Source of the DNA: JBBKXP01 sp038251315
GTDB lineage: Bacteria > Pseudomonadota > Alphaproteobacteria > Rhodobacterales > Rhodobacteraceae
Assembly (NCBI GenBank): GCA_038251315.1
Contig: JBBSBK010000029.1
Coordinates: forward strand, 1-33,848
Direction of reading: 5' to 3'
DNA length: 33,848 nucleotides
Shown: positions 16,325-24,808 of the stretch, in pieces
Position numbering within the stretch: the first letter of the stretch is position 1
How the letters are laid out: each line of letters begins with the position of its first letter
Position numbers and translations under genes: made by a program
The notes under the pieces: generated by a model
Told to the model about the DNA's origin: nothing
Databases searched by the model: none
What the model saw: only the letters and a program-made list of their open reading frames with translations

Positions 16325-18030
16325 CCCCTGACATCACCACGGTTATCTTCAACGCCAGCGTCCTGACGATGGACCCGGACCAGCCCCACGCGAGCGCGGT
16401 TGCCATCGCGGACGGGCGCATCGTTGCGGTTGGTGCGACGGACAAGATCGCAGCACTTGCCGGTTCCGCGACCCTGTCGATTGATGCAAAGGGTGCCACG
16501 CTGCTGCCCGGTTTCGTCGAAAGCCACTGCCACGTTTTCATGGGCGGCGCCGAACTGGGGCATCTGCAACTTGGCGGTCTCGAAGGGTTCGACGCGGTGC
16601 AACAGGCGGTGCGCGCCTTTGCCGCCGCGCATCCTGACCGGGGGATCCTGATGGCACAGGGGGCGAACTACGAATTGTTCGGCCATCCGACGACGCGTCA
16701 CGACCTCGACCGGCTTTTGCCTGACCGACCGTTTGCGATGACCGCGACGGATCACCACACGATCTGGGCGAACACTGCAGCACTCCAGGCAGCAGATTTG
16801 CTGGACGGCCACCACACCCCGCCGGGCAGCGAGGTGGTGATGGGCAAGGACGGCAAAGCTACCGGCGAATTGCGCGAACCGCCCGCATATGAACCGGTCG
16901 CCGCCCTGACCGGCGAGGGTCGCGCCACGCTTGGCCTGCGCACCGGCGGCGAGCCGGAGACCGAACCGAGTGACGCCGAACGTGCCGCCGACCGCGCGAT
17001 GATTACCCGTGCGCTTGACCACCTCGCACGGCACGGCGTCACCACTGCCGTCAACATGGATGGCAATCTTTACACATTGCAGCTTTTGCGCGAATTGCAG
17101 GACGACGGGGCGCTGAGTGCGCGGGTCAAGGTGGCCTTTCACTTCAAGCCCTCGATGGACCTCGACGCGCTCGACAAGGCGGCAGCGATGGCCCGCGACT
17201 GGCAGGGCGACTGGCTGACATCTGGTTTCGTCAAGATGTTCATGGACGGCGTGATCGACAGCGGCACGGCGGTTATGCTGCACGACTACCCCGATCAGCC
17301 CGACTGGCGTGGCGACCCGCTATTCGCCCCCGGCCGTTTCGCCGCCATCGCCACCGAAGCGGACCGGCGTGGCCTGCAGATCGCCGTTCACGCCATCGGC
17401 GACGGTGCAGTGCAAAGCGTGATCGACGGCTACGCAGCGGCGCAAAAGGCGAACGGCGTGCGCGACAGCCGCCACCGGATCGAACATATCGAACTGATTG
17501 ACCCCGCCGACGTGCCGCGTCTGGGGGCGCTTGGCATCGTCGCCTCGGTTCAGCCGCCACACCCCCCGGGGGCGATGGATTTTCCGCTGGAGCCGACGAT
17601 CCACAAGATCGGCCGCAACCGCTGGCCCGATGCCTACCGCTGGCGGACTCTGGTTGAGGAAGGTGCGGCCATCGCCTTTGGATCGGATTGGCCGGTGGCC
17701 GATATTTCGCCGCTGCGTGGCATCAAGGCGGCGCTGACCCGGAAACGCTGGGATGACACGCTGCAGGACGAAAGGCTCGATTTGGCGGACACACTCGCTG
17801 CCTATACGCGCGGCGGTGCCTACGCGGCGCATGTCGACACCGACCGGGGCATGTTGAAAGCGGGATTTCTGGCCGATCTGGTGCTTTTGTCGGGTGACGT
17901 CGAAAAGGTCGCGCCCGATGCCGTCGACACGCTTGACGTCGCGATGACGATTTGCGGCGGCAAGGTTGTCTATGAACGGGGCGCTGCCATCGGCGGGCAA
18001 ACGGTGGGTCCGAACCACGGCGGACGCTGA
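16321..18030 (+). CDS. YtcJ-like metal-dependent amidohydrolase
   Basis: A 569-residue amidohydrolase of the YtcJ/NfdA (amidohydrolase 3) group. The metal site HCH is at residues 69-71 in GFVESHCHVFMGG. Further metal or catalytic residues lie in VKMFMDGVIDS, AVHAIGDGAV, RIEHIELI and FGSDWPV. The small beta domain is built from both ends (VIFNASVLTMDPDQPHASAV and LVLLSGDVEKVAP). Such enzymes hydrolyse formamides, exocyclic amides or N-acyl groups; the natural substrate here is unknown. ATG 16321 overlaps the ATPase stop; the frame is open upstream only by chance. As the last gene of the operon it probably acts on the imported compound. Confidence 0.86.
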   Translation: MTPDITTVIFNASVLTMDPDQPHASAVAIADGRIVAVGATDKIAALAGSATLSIDAKGATLLPGFVESHCHVFMGGAELGHLQLGGLEGFDAVQQAVRAFAAAHPDRGILMAQGANYELFGHPTTRHDLDRLLPDRPFAMTATDHHTIWANTAALQAADLLDGHHTPPGSEVVMGKDGKATGELREPPAYEPVAALTGEGRATLGLRTGGEPETEPSDAERAADRAMITRALDHLARHGVTTAVNMDGNLYTLQLLRELQDDGALSARVKVAFHFKPSMDLDALDKAAAMARDWQGDWLTSGFVKMFMDGVIDSGTAVMLHDYPDQPDWRGDPLFAPGRFAAIATEADRRGLQIAVHAIGDGAVQSVIDGYAAAQKANGVRDSRHRIEHIELIDPADVPRLGALGIVASVQPPHPPGAMDFPLEPTIHKIGRNRWPDAYRWRTLVEEGAAIAFGSDWPVADISPLRGIKAALTRKRWDDTLQDERLDLADTLAAYTRGGAYAAHVDTDRGMLKAGFLADLVLLSGDVEKVAPDAVDTLDVAMTICGGKVVYERGAAIGGQTVGPNHGGR

Positions 18031-18081
18031 CAGCGGTCTGGCACCGGCGCGGTTTAAGCAGCAGGTAATGGTCCGCGACCC

Positions 18082-18450
18082 TCACACCGACAGGTCGTCT
18101 TGCACGTCGATGTCGCGAAACAGTTCCGGATCGAGTGGGACAAGCGAGTCTGGCGGCAGTTCCCGCAGCAAGGACTGCGCCCTTGATCGCCGGTCGAGGC
18201 GACAACTGCCGCAAAATAGGCCCGCGGAAATCCGGCAGGTGGTATCGTGCGGTTTCCGTCAGTGACCGCTGCCAGGCGGACGGAGCTGCCGGGCGGACGG
18301 AGCTGACGCGCGCGGCGACGGCGCGCAGGTGGTCGGACGAGATGAACGGCATATCGGCCAGCGTCACGACAGCGGCATCTGCACCAATCGCTTCGGCGGC
18401 CCGGACGCCCGCGCGCAGGCTGGCGGACAGGTCTTGCGGTTCCGGCGCGG
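18082..18450 (-). pseudogene. mocA/CoxI-like molybdenum-cofactor cytidylyltransferase, degraded fragment
   Basis: Read in shifting frames on the minus strand, the segment gives PEPQDLSASLRAGVRAAEA, GADAAVVTLADMPFISS and then, near the end, LLRELPPDSLVPLDPELF followed by RDIDVQDDLSV and a stop at 18082-18084. These are the middle and C-terminal parts of MocA-type nucleotidyltransferases, which mature the molybdenum cofactor of CO-dehydrogenase and xanthine-dehydrogenase enzymes. The N-terminal nucleotide-binding loop is absent. The fragment joins the xdhC remnant directly at about 18450, so a deletion fused the two genes. At least one frameshift lies between the two readable parts. Confidence 0.75.
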
Positions 18451-19157
18451 GCCGACACCGCCAGCGTGCCCGCGTCGCGGGCCGAAGGGATCATCCGGAT
18501 GGGACCGTGCAGACGGGCACGGTCTGGCGCTGACACTCCCATCGCGGCGAGGGCCAGCACAACCTTGCGTCGCGGGCCCGCTGGCTGCCCTGCGCCCCGA
18601 TGTAAAAGGCGGGCGTGGCCAGTGCGCCCTGCAGCACCGGGGGTTCCCAGTCGTGATCTTGAAAGAACAGCAGCACGGCCGTGCGGTCATTGACCGCAAG
18701 GTCGTTGGGGAATGTCTGGCCGGTCAGCTGTTGCGTCGGGCTGCCTGCCGCCGCCCCACGTCCAGTGTTTGAGTGTCTGGCGAGAGCAGCAGGTTCGGAT
18801 ATCCCGCGGCTTGGACGACGGCGGCAAAAGTGGTTGCCTCGGGCGCTTTTCCAACGATCAGGAACCGGATGTCGGGCGCAAAGCGGATCGCCAGATGCCC
18901 GTCACGTCACCCGGTCGCGCCGGTGTCAGAGATCGCCATCGCGCCGCTTTGCAGATCGATCCCTAGGGTGCAAGGCCACCGCGCCTGACGGTTTACCGCA
19001 ACGCCCGCCAGCGCGGTAATGTCCGGTCGTGGCAGGAGCAGGATGTCGAGCCCGCCACCGCAGAGCAGCTGGATGTCGGCAAACGGCGACCCGCGCCCAT
19101 AGCGCAGCATCACCGGCAGGCCGGCCGCGAGCGCCTGTAACGCATGCACGGCGATGC
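18450..19157 (-). pseudogene. xdhC/coxF-like maturation factor, degraded fragment
   Basis: The minus strand reads, in several frames, IAVHALQALAAGLPVMLRYG and RGSPFADIQLLCGGGLDILL (the XdhC N-terminal domain), then RFLIVGKAPEATTFAAVV and AAGYPNLLLSPDTQTLD (Rossmann domain). AVLLFFQDHDWEPPVLQGAL, TPAFYIGAQGSQRARDARL and GPIRMIPSARDAGTLAVSA follow. XdhC proteins load sulfurated molybdenum cofactor into molybdenum hydroxylases. The first about 70 residues are missing: the gene is cut at about 19157, where the IS630 fragment begins. Stops and frameshifts interrupt the rest. Confidence 0.8.
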
Positions 19158-19703
19158 TTTTTCCACGGCGCTTCGTAGGATCTGGTTGCCGCTTTTCGGA
19201 GTGCGGAGGGTCAGCAAACGATCCGGGGGATCGTTTTCCCGACGAACGGTTTTCAGTTTGGAGAACGCCATCTCGATCGGGTTCAGGTCTGGCGAGTAGG
19301 GCGGCAGGAAGATCAGGTCGTTGCCTTGGGCGCGTAGGAGCGCGAGGGCGGGGCCGGACTTGTGGGACGACAGGTTGTCGGCCACAACGATCTGACCGGG
19401 CCTGAGGGCCGGGGCGAGCTGGTGCGTAACGTAAGCCTCGAAGCTGGCGCGGTTCATCGGACCGTCAAGGACCCATGGCGCGATCAGGCCGTCCTGGGCA
19501 AGGCCCGCGACGAAGGTCTGGGTGTGCCAGTGGGCAAAGGGGGCATGATCGATCAGGCGCGTGCCGACGGGGGACCAGCCGATGGTCTTGACAAGGTTGG
19601 TCTTCAGGCTGGTTTCGTCGATGAAGACCAACCTTTCCAGCATGTTGGCCAAATCAGGCTGGAAGGTTTCGACCCAGACCTTTTTTGCCGCCCAGATGAT
19701 CAC
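19158..19703 (-). mobile_element. IS630-family insertion sequence fragment (transposase core only)
   Basis: The minus-strand frame encodes the catalytic core of an IS630/Tc1-type DDE transposase. The three acidic motifs are LVFIDETSLKTN, IVVADNLSSHKSG and FLPPYSPDLNPIEMAFSKLK. The normal N-terminal helix-turn-helix region (about 100 residues) is missing, and after FSKLK the family sequence stops. It is replaced by RRENDPPDRLLTLRTPKSGN, which comes from a palindromic stretch, and then by xdhC sequence in the same frame. The fragment is therefore truncated at both ends and cannot move. One side abuts xdhC and the other abuts coxD, so it marks a deletion or rearrangement joint in the cox locus. 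I found no matching terminal repeats. Confidence 0.8.
19216..19236. repeat. Perfect 9-bp hairpin in the IS630 fragment
   Basis: AAACGATCC and GGATCGTTT flank a GGG loop, just past the point where the IS630 coding match ends. This is either the end of the insertion sequence or a separate small palindromic unit inserted there. Confidence 0.55.
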
Positions 19704-20320
19704 GATCAGGATGGCGGAGGCGACGGGGGAAACGGACCGTGCGGCGCTGAAGACCGAATTTTTCAGCGATAACTACCTGATCCGGCGCCCCCCTCTAGAC
19801 TGCGCTCGAAGCGCATCCCGAAGGTCCGCCGGTCCTGGTGATCGACGAGGTAGACCGCACCGACGCGCCGTTCGAGGCGTTCCTGCTGGAATTCCTGCCG
19901 GATTTTCTTGCGGCGACCATCCCGCCGATCGTCGTGCTGACCTTGAACCGGACGTGCGAGGTGCATGACGCGCTGAAACGGCGATGTCTGTATCACTGGA
20001 TCGATTACCCGGATTTTGGTCGCGAACTGGCGATCCTGCGCACGCGCGTGCCGCAGGCGTCGGCGCAACTGTCGGCGCAGATCGTCACAATCGTTCAGCG
20101 CGAGCGCGGGCAGGACCTGCTCAAGGCACCCGGTGTCGCCGAAAGCATCGACTGGGCGCGTTGCCTTGTCGCGCTTGACGCCGTGGCGCTGTCGCTCGAT
20201 CTTGTGGCAGCCACCATGGGCGCGTTGCTGAAATATCAGGACGACATCGGCCGCATTGCCGGCGCTGAAACCACCCGCCTTCTGGACGCGGCGAAAGTGG
20301 CGCGGGCGCGGGCATCGTGA
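19700..20320 (+). pseudogene. coxD: coxD-like MoxR-type AAA ATPase, degraded
   Basis: The frame reads IRMAEATGETDRAALKTEFF and SDNYLIRRPP, then shifts by one base at about 19800 (an extra T) and continues ALEAHPEGPPVLVIDEVDRT, DAPFEAFLLEFLPDFL, IPPIVVLTLNRTCEVHDALK and RRCLYHWIDYPDFGRELAIL to TGA 20318-20320. This matches the Walker B to C-terminal part of CoxD ATPases, which help mature the CO-dehydrogenase active site. The N-terminus with Walker A is absent, cut where the IS630 fragment begins. A short in-frame deletion has also removed residues between FLPDFL and IPPIVVL. Confidence 0.82.
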
Positions 20321-20339
20321 TTGGCGCGCGAGATCCGGC

Positions 20340-20577
20340 GGCAACACGCCGGACGCGATCGTCGCCGATGCACGGCAAAGCTGGGCGATAACCGACACGA
20401 TCCGGCACATGGATTTCGAGCAGATGAGCGCCGCCGAACTTGCCGAGGCGGCGCGCTCTTTGCGCGATTTCACCCTGCTTGTGCCGCCGCAGATCACCCG
20501 GCGTGCGCCGCACTTCCGGCCCCCGGATCTGGTGGCGATCTGTGACATCTTGGGGTCGATATCGACCTATACGCGAC
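20340..20577 (+). pseudogene. coxE: coxE-like VWA-domain protein, degraded
   Basis: The frame reads RHMDFEQMSAAELAEAARSL, TLLVPPQITRRAPHF and then PPDLVAICDILGSISTYTR, which matches CoxE proteins, the VWA partners of CoxD. The stretch between TRRAP and PPDLV is shortened. The MIDAS motif, normally DxSGS, reads DILGS and has lost its first serine. The gene ends in mid-domain at about 20577 and runs directly into the start of coxL, so the remainder is deleted. Its 5' end follows the coxD stop closely, but no convincing start codon remains. Confidence 0.72.
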
Positions 20578-22252
20578 ATAAGCGATGGCATCGGCGCGCG
20601 CGTCAAGCGCAAGGAGGATCGGCGGTTTACCACCGGCCGCGGCAAATACGCCGACGACATGCGGATGGAAAATCAGGCCTACGCCGCGTTCGTGCGTTGC
20701 CCGGTCGCCCACGCCCGGATCAACGGCGTGGATGCCAGCGCGGCACTGGCGATGGCGGGCGTGATCGCCGTCCATACCGGGCCGGAGCTCAAGGCGGACG
20801 GGATCGGCGATCTGATCGCAGGCTGGGCGATCACGTCCAAGGACGGCACCCCGATGAAGGCCGGCGCGTGGAGCCCGCTGGTCACCGAAATCTGTCGCTA
20901 TGTCGGCGACGCCATCGCCATCCTCGTCGCCGAAACCAAAGCACTGGCCCGGCAGGCAGCCGAGGCGGTGGTGCTGGACTACGAAGAACTGCCCGCCACG
21001 GTCTTTGCCGACAAGGCGCTGGCGAAGGGTGCCGCAGAACTGCATGCCAACGTTCCCGGCAACCTGATCGACACATGGGAAATCGGCGACGAGGCAGCCA
21101 CCAAGGCCGGACTGGACGCAGCATACCATTTCACCGAAATGGACATCGTCAACAACCGCCTGTCGCCCAACACGATGTAACCGCGCGCCGCGATCACCGT
21201 CTATGATCCGGCCGAGGAACATTAAACCCTCCACATCATGTCGCAGAATCCACACGTCGCGCGGCTGGTGCTGAGTGCCTTTTACAACGTCGCCTCGGAA
21301 CACAAGCTGCGGGTGATCGCGCCCGACGTCGGCGGCGGTTTCGGGTCGAAGATCTACATCTACCCCGAAGAAATCGCCTTCCTTTGGGCGGCGATGAAAA
21401 CCTCGCTGTTTTCAACCGTCACGCCGACCTACCTTTAAGGCACGCTTTGGTTCGGCCAATACGACGTGGTCGCGTTCTATGGCACCGTCCGGGCGGTCCA
21501 TACCGACACCGTGCCTGTCGACGCCTATCGCGGTGCCGGACTGCCCGAAGCGACCTATAGGGTTGAACGGATGCTGGAAACGGCAGCGCGCGAAATGGGC
21601 ATGGATCCCGCCGCATTGCGCCGCAAGAACTTCATCCGCGAATTCCCGTATCAGACGCAAGTGATCCTGCAATATGACAGCGGCGATTACGTCGAAATCC
21701 TCGACAAGGCCGAAGCCGCCGCCGATGTGAAGGGGTTCGCCGGACGCAAGTCCGAAGCCGCGAAACGTGGCAAGCTGCGAGGCATTGGCTATTCGACCTC
21801 CGGCGCGCTGATCTGCGAAGTCGAGGTCGATCCCGATACCGGCGAAACCGAGATTGTCCAGTTCACCGCCGCCGACGATTTCGGTACCATCATCGACCCG
21901 ATGATCGTCGCAGGTCAGGTGCATGGCGGCGTCGCCCAGGGGATCGGCAGGCGTTGCACGAACAGGTCGTCTATGACGACGACGGTCAGCTTTTGACCGG
22001 ATCGTACATGGATTACTGAATGCCCCGCGCCGAAGACCTGCCGTTCTTCACGTTGGAACACGGCAATACGCCATCGCCAAACGACCCGCTGGGCGTCAAG
22101 GGGTGTGGCGAGGCGGGGGCGATCGGTGCGCCACCGGCGGTGATCAACGCGATCACCGACGCGATCGGCAACAACGACATCCAGATGCCGGCGACGCCGA
22201 TGAAAGTCTGGAAGGCAATCCAGGCGAGCAAGACGCCGATGGCGGCGGAATA
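20578..22252 (+). pseudogene. coxL: coxL-like (form II) aerobic CO dehydrogenase large subunit, with several stops
   Basis: The frame gives DGIGARVKRKEDRRFTTGRG and KYADDM, then long stretches of the molybdopterin subunit. Four in-frame stops interrupt it: 21178 (probably from GAA), 21224 and 21436 (from Tyr codons) and 22017 (from a Cys codon in GSYMDY-C-MPRAEDLP). A one-base deletion lies at about 21950. A large in-frame deletion lies between FLWAAMK and the segment before TPTYL. The active-site loop reads VPVDAYRGAGLPEATYR, the form II pattern AYRGAGR with R changed to L. The C-terminus (PLGVKGCGEAGAIGAPPAV) is present up to TAG 22250-22252. Length is well below the usual about 780 residues. 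The gene is dead. Confidence 0.88.
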
Positions 22253-22264
22253 GGGAGGACGGAT

Positions 22265-22470
22265 ATGTATCAGACCAAATATCACAAACCCGGTTCGACT
22301 GCTGACGCCGTCAAGGTGCTCGGAGCCGCAGAGGATGGCAAGTTTCTGGCCGGTGGCCAGACCCTGCTGCCGACGATGTAGGCGCACATCGCCGCGCCGA
22401 CCGACCTGATCGACCTGCGCGAGATCAGCGGAATGGACGAAATTTCGGTCGATGGCGGCGCACGCTGCCC
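22265..22470 (+). pseudogene. coxM: coxM-like FAD-binding medium subunit, truncated
   Basis: ATG 22265 follows a GGAGG site and opens MYQTKYHKPGSTADAVKVLG, AAEDGKFLAGGQTLLPTM, which contains the FAD-binding GGQTLLP motif of CoxM-type subunits. A TAG at 22378-22380 replaces what is normally a Lys codon, and the frame continues AHIAAPTDLIDLREISGMDE. Similarity ends near 22465, where sequence next to the leftward DUF892 gene begins. About three quarters of the gene is missing. No coxS (2Fe-2S subunit) is present anywhere in the window. Confidence 0.82.
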
Positions 22471-22497
22471 GCTGCGCCGGGTCCAGCTTGGCTGGCG

Positions 22498-23001
22498 TCA
22501 GACGGCTGCCTTGTTGACGCCGCCCTTCGTGGCGATCTGCGTCATATGCCGATCACCGTCATAGGTATGGTCCAGCAGCGTCTGAAGCTGTGCCCCGTCC
22601 TCGTCCTGACCGATGCGGTTTGCAAAGGCGACAAGGCACCCGTATCCGGCCAGCGCGTAGTGGACCATCCGCTGATACTGGGTGATGATCATGGCGTCGC
22701 GCACGTCATCGTCGCCAAAGTCGGCATCCAGCACATGCGCCTGTGCTTCGGCCACCAGCCCTTCCATGCCTTTGCAGTGTTCACCCGTCGGGTTGATGTC
22801 GTTTTGGGCGCAAAGCGATTTGAGGGTGTCCAGCCCGTCACTGATGCCTTGAGCGCCGGAAATCAGCGCCTCGCTCAGTTCCTTGTCGTTGGCGGCGCGG
22901 CCCAGCTTTGTTGTGGCGTCAAGCGATTGTGCGCAGGCGCTGTGAAGGTCTTGAAGCTGATCGTGATAAACGTCGCGCAATGTGTTCATAGTTTTCGTCA
23001 T
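22498..23001 (-). CDS. Ferritin-like DUF892 (YciE-type) protein
   Basis: A 167-residue helical protein of the DUF892/YciE ferritin-like family, seen in stress and osmotic-response genes. The N-terminal pattern TLRDVYHDQLQDLHSACAQS is characteristic. The paired Glu/His positions of a diiron four-helix bundle fit HCKGMEGLVAEAQAHVLD and IITQYQRMVHYALAGYGCLV. ATG 23001 has a good AAAGGAA ribosome site; the longer frame from 23037 does not. It is the leftmost of three leftward genes, and its 3' end abuts the broken coxM, so the arrival of this block may have removed the rest of coxM. Confidence 0.82.
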   Translation of the reverse strand: MTKTMNTLRDVYHDQLQDLHSACAQSLDATTKLGRAANDKELSEALISGAQGISDGLDTLKSLCAQNDINPTGEHCKGMEGLVAEAQAHVLDADFGDDDVRDAMIITQYQRMVHYALAGYGCLVAFANRIGQDEDGAQLQTLLDHTYDGDRHMTQIATKGGVNKAAV

Positions 23002-23167
23002 GTAATTTTCCTTTAATCGGTTGCGGAAAGGGTTCACGGCAAAACGCGGCTGGATGGCGCAATGTTCCTTGCTGCGAAGGGATCAAGGAAATTCATCGGG
23101 CTGCCAAAGCGGTAAATTAGCGTCTTTCGCCCGTGGTCTGGCTAAGAAACGCGCGTGCAGGCGGTCG

Positions 23168-23190
23168 CCCCGTCGGCGGTGCCGTCGGGG
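23168..23190 (-). terminator. GC-rich hairpin downstream of the CHRD gene
   Basis: CCCCGTCGGC and GCCGTCGGGG flank a GGT loop, a 10-bp stem with one internal mismatch, starting 28 bases past the CHRD stop. No T-run follows, so it would be an unusual terminator. Confidence 0.4.
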
Positions 23191-23217
23191 ATTCGCCAGT
23201 TCATTTGGGTCGAAACG

Positions 23218-23643
23218 TCATTCAGCCTTTGCCAGTTGGCCACGGATTTCGCCGTCTGGGTTCGCTTCTGTATGCACGTTGACGTAATAGTTTCCCGCCT
23301 TCAGATCGGCGATCTGTTCGTCAGTGATGTCCGCGCTGCCATCCATGATGGCATCAGACATATCGATGACCGGCGGCGCATTTTCGTCTTTGGTTGCCGG
23401 GCCGTGGATGTGCGCCGCGGTTGGATCGCCGGTCAGCCCATCGACGGTGACGACCCACGCCACTGTACCGGCATCGGTATCGACCGTGACCTCGGCGGTG
23501 CCGGTGGCGGCGCTGTCATTTGGCGGAACTTCCGATGCGGCGGTCAGGTCGGCCGTGTATGTTACCGTTTCGGCGACGGCCGGCAGGGCCAGCATGCTGA
23601 CGGCGACGACAGCGGCGGCAAAGGTGATGTTGGGTCTGGGCAT
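23218..23643 (-). CDS. Exported CHRD-domain protein
   Basis: A 141-residue protein with a Sec signal peptide (MPRPNITFAAAVVAVSMLAL, cut near AVAE) followed by one CHRD domain. The domain signature is clear: TYTADLTAASEVPPNDSAAT, then TGTAEVTVDTDAGTVAW, TAAHIHGPATKDENAPPV and the closing NYYVNVHTEANPDGEIRGQL. CHRD domains are named after chordin; in bacteria they are secreted beta-sandwich proteins of unclear function, and the histidines in AHIHGP may bind metal. AAAGGAGT precedes ATG 23643. It lies alone, 217 bases from DUF892 and 126 bases from the CIA30-family gene, all in the same direction. Confidence 0.85.
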   Translation of the reverse strand: MPRPNITFAAAVVAVSMLALPAVAETVTYTADLTAASEVPPNDSAATGTAEVTVDTDAGTVAWVVTVDGLTGDPTAAHIHGPATKDENAPPVIDMSDAIMDGSADITDEQIADLKAGNYYVNVHTEANPDGEIRGQLAKAE

Positions 23644-23768
23644 TATTGAAACTCCTTTGATGGGCTTGGGTGGTCAATTCCAACGGCGCGGACTGCAAGA
23701 AGTTCCACACTCCAGGGCGGATCACCGTTCCTTGTCCCCGGAAGGCCTGGCGCGCGGGCTGTGCTGCC

Positions 23769-24254
23769 TTACGCATGCCGATACAGGCGCACACCCGCGA
23801 CGGCGACTTCGGCGTGAAATTCCCGACCTACCGCCAGAATACCGACCCGTCTGAGCTGTGCGGGGTCAAAGACCGCGTCCGTCTTGTGCGCGATGACGCT
23901 GTGAAACGGGATTTGAAGCGCCTGCCAGTCTTGCGGTGCGGTGAAATCGGTGCGGAAGGATTGCCACGGCCGGGTCAATTGATCGGTGCGCAGACGGATG
24001 TCGTACCGCTGGCCGTTGCCGCAGACATCCAGTGCGATGCCGTCCCAATCACCAGCGTCAAACCCGGTCCCGTCGGGCCGCAGGTCAAAGGCGATCTGGA
24101 CAAAACCACCGTTGTTGTCCAGCGACACGTCGCCGTGCAAAACCGTGGCGTCGCGGCCCCGAAAAACCTGCTTTTGCATGCCGCCGCTGGACACGCCCCC
24201 CATGACACCGTCAGCAACGTATTCCCACTTTGGGCCAAGTTCCATCTCTGCCAC
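23769..24254 (-). CDS. CIA30-family protein
   Basis: A 161-residue protein of the CIA30 family, named after a complex I assembly factor, with a galactose-binding-like beta-sandwich fold. Matching segments are WEYVADGVMGGVSSGGMQ, VLHGDVSLDNNGGFVQIAFD, WDGIALDVCGNGQRYDIRLR, WQSFRTDFTAPQDWQALQIP and RVGILAVGREFHAEVAV. I chose GTG 24254, which has AAGGGGA upstream; ATG 24245 is a second choice, and the longer frame from 24380 lacks family similarity. Bacterial members are not tied to complex I assembly by firm data, so the role is open. Confidence 0.78.
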   Translation of the reverse strand: MAEMELGPKWEYVADGVMGGVSSGGMQKQVFRGRDATVLHGDVSLDNNGGFVQIAFDLRPDGTGFDAGDWDGIALDVCGNGQRYDIRLRTDQLTRPWQSFRTDFTAPQDWQALQIPFHSVIAHKTDAVFDPAQLRRVGILAVGREFHAEVAVAGVRLYRHA

Positions 24255-24808
24255 GCTTCCCCTTGGCCGTCGCTGAATGGCGCTGGCCTTGACGACGACC
24301 TTTTGCTTCACTTTATGCGACCCTATCGCGTGCGCCATGCTGCGCATAGTGTCGTGAGAAAACAACATTCTTGTCAGCAAAAAAACTTTTCTGATTGCAG
24401 GGGTTCGGACGTTGCGCTAGAAAAATCGTGTTTACGCGGCATGCAAGCCCGGGCTGGCCCAGTATCCGCTAATTGAACTCGCGCATCTGAGCGAAGTGCA
24501 GAACCGCACCTATTTCCTCGCGGCACTCCCCAGCTGCATGTACTGGCGATTCCATCGTGACGGTATCAGCAGCAAAAACCGACCGAACCCCACTCGAGCG
24601 GTCTGCCCAAACCGGTGTCGGTCAGACCCGAACCAGATTACGACTTGCCGCCAAGACCAGACACTGAGATCAGATTCCGCGCCTGATGCCCGAACCACGG
24701 CTCTGCGGGCGCAAAAGGCTTGATTGGCGCGCAAAACAGCCGCAACATGTAGGCGAAGGCGTTCTGCTTGGGGAATGTCGGCTCAATCTTCTCAACATGG
24801 AGCACCAC
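24255..24808. other. Gene-free stretch between the CIA30-family gene and the second peptide transporter
   Basis: No gene with convincing family similarity is seen. It has an AT-rich patch at 24350-24430 that could hold the promoter of the leftward CIA30-family gene. A possible coding scrap on the plus strand from about 24460 (AQYPLIELAHLSEVQNRTYF) runs on into low-quality sequence and looks like a leftover. The region just before 24809 must hold the promoter of the rightward operon, but no clear boxes stand out. Confidence 0.4.

Noticed and set aside
16087..17283. Long minus-strand open frame (398 codons) opposite the amidohydrolase
   Set aside because: Shadow of a gene whose metal-site residues are all visible on the plus strand.
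19158..19703. A complete IS630 element
   Set aside because: Both ends of the transposase are missing and no paired terminal repeats are seen.
22017..22019. TGA at a normally Cys codon in coxL, possible selenocysteine
   Set aside because: TAA and TAG stops occur in the same gene set, there is a nearby frameshift, and no SECIS-like hairpin follows closely; this is decay.
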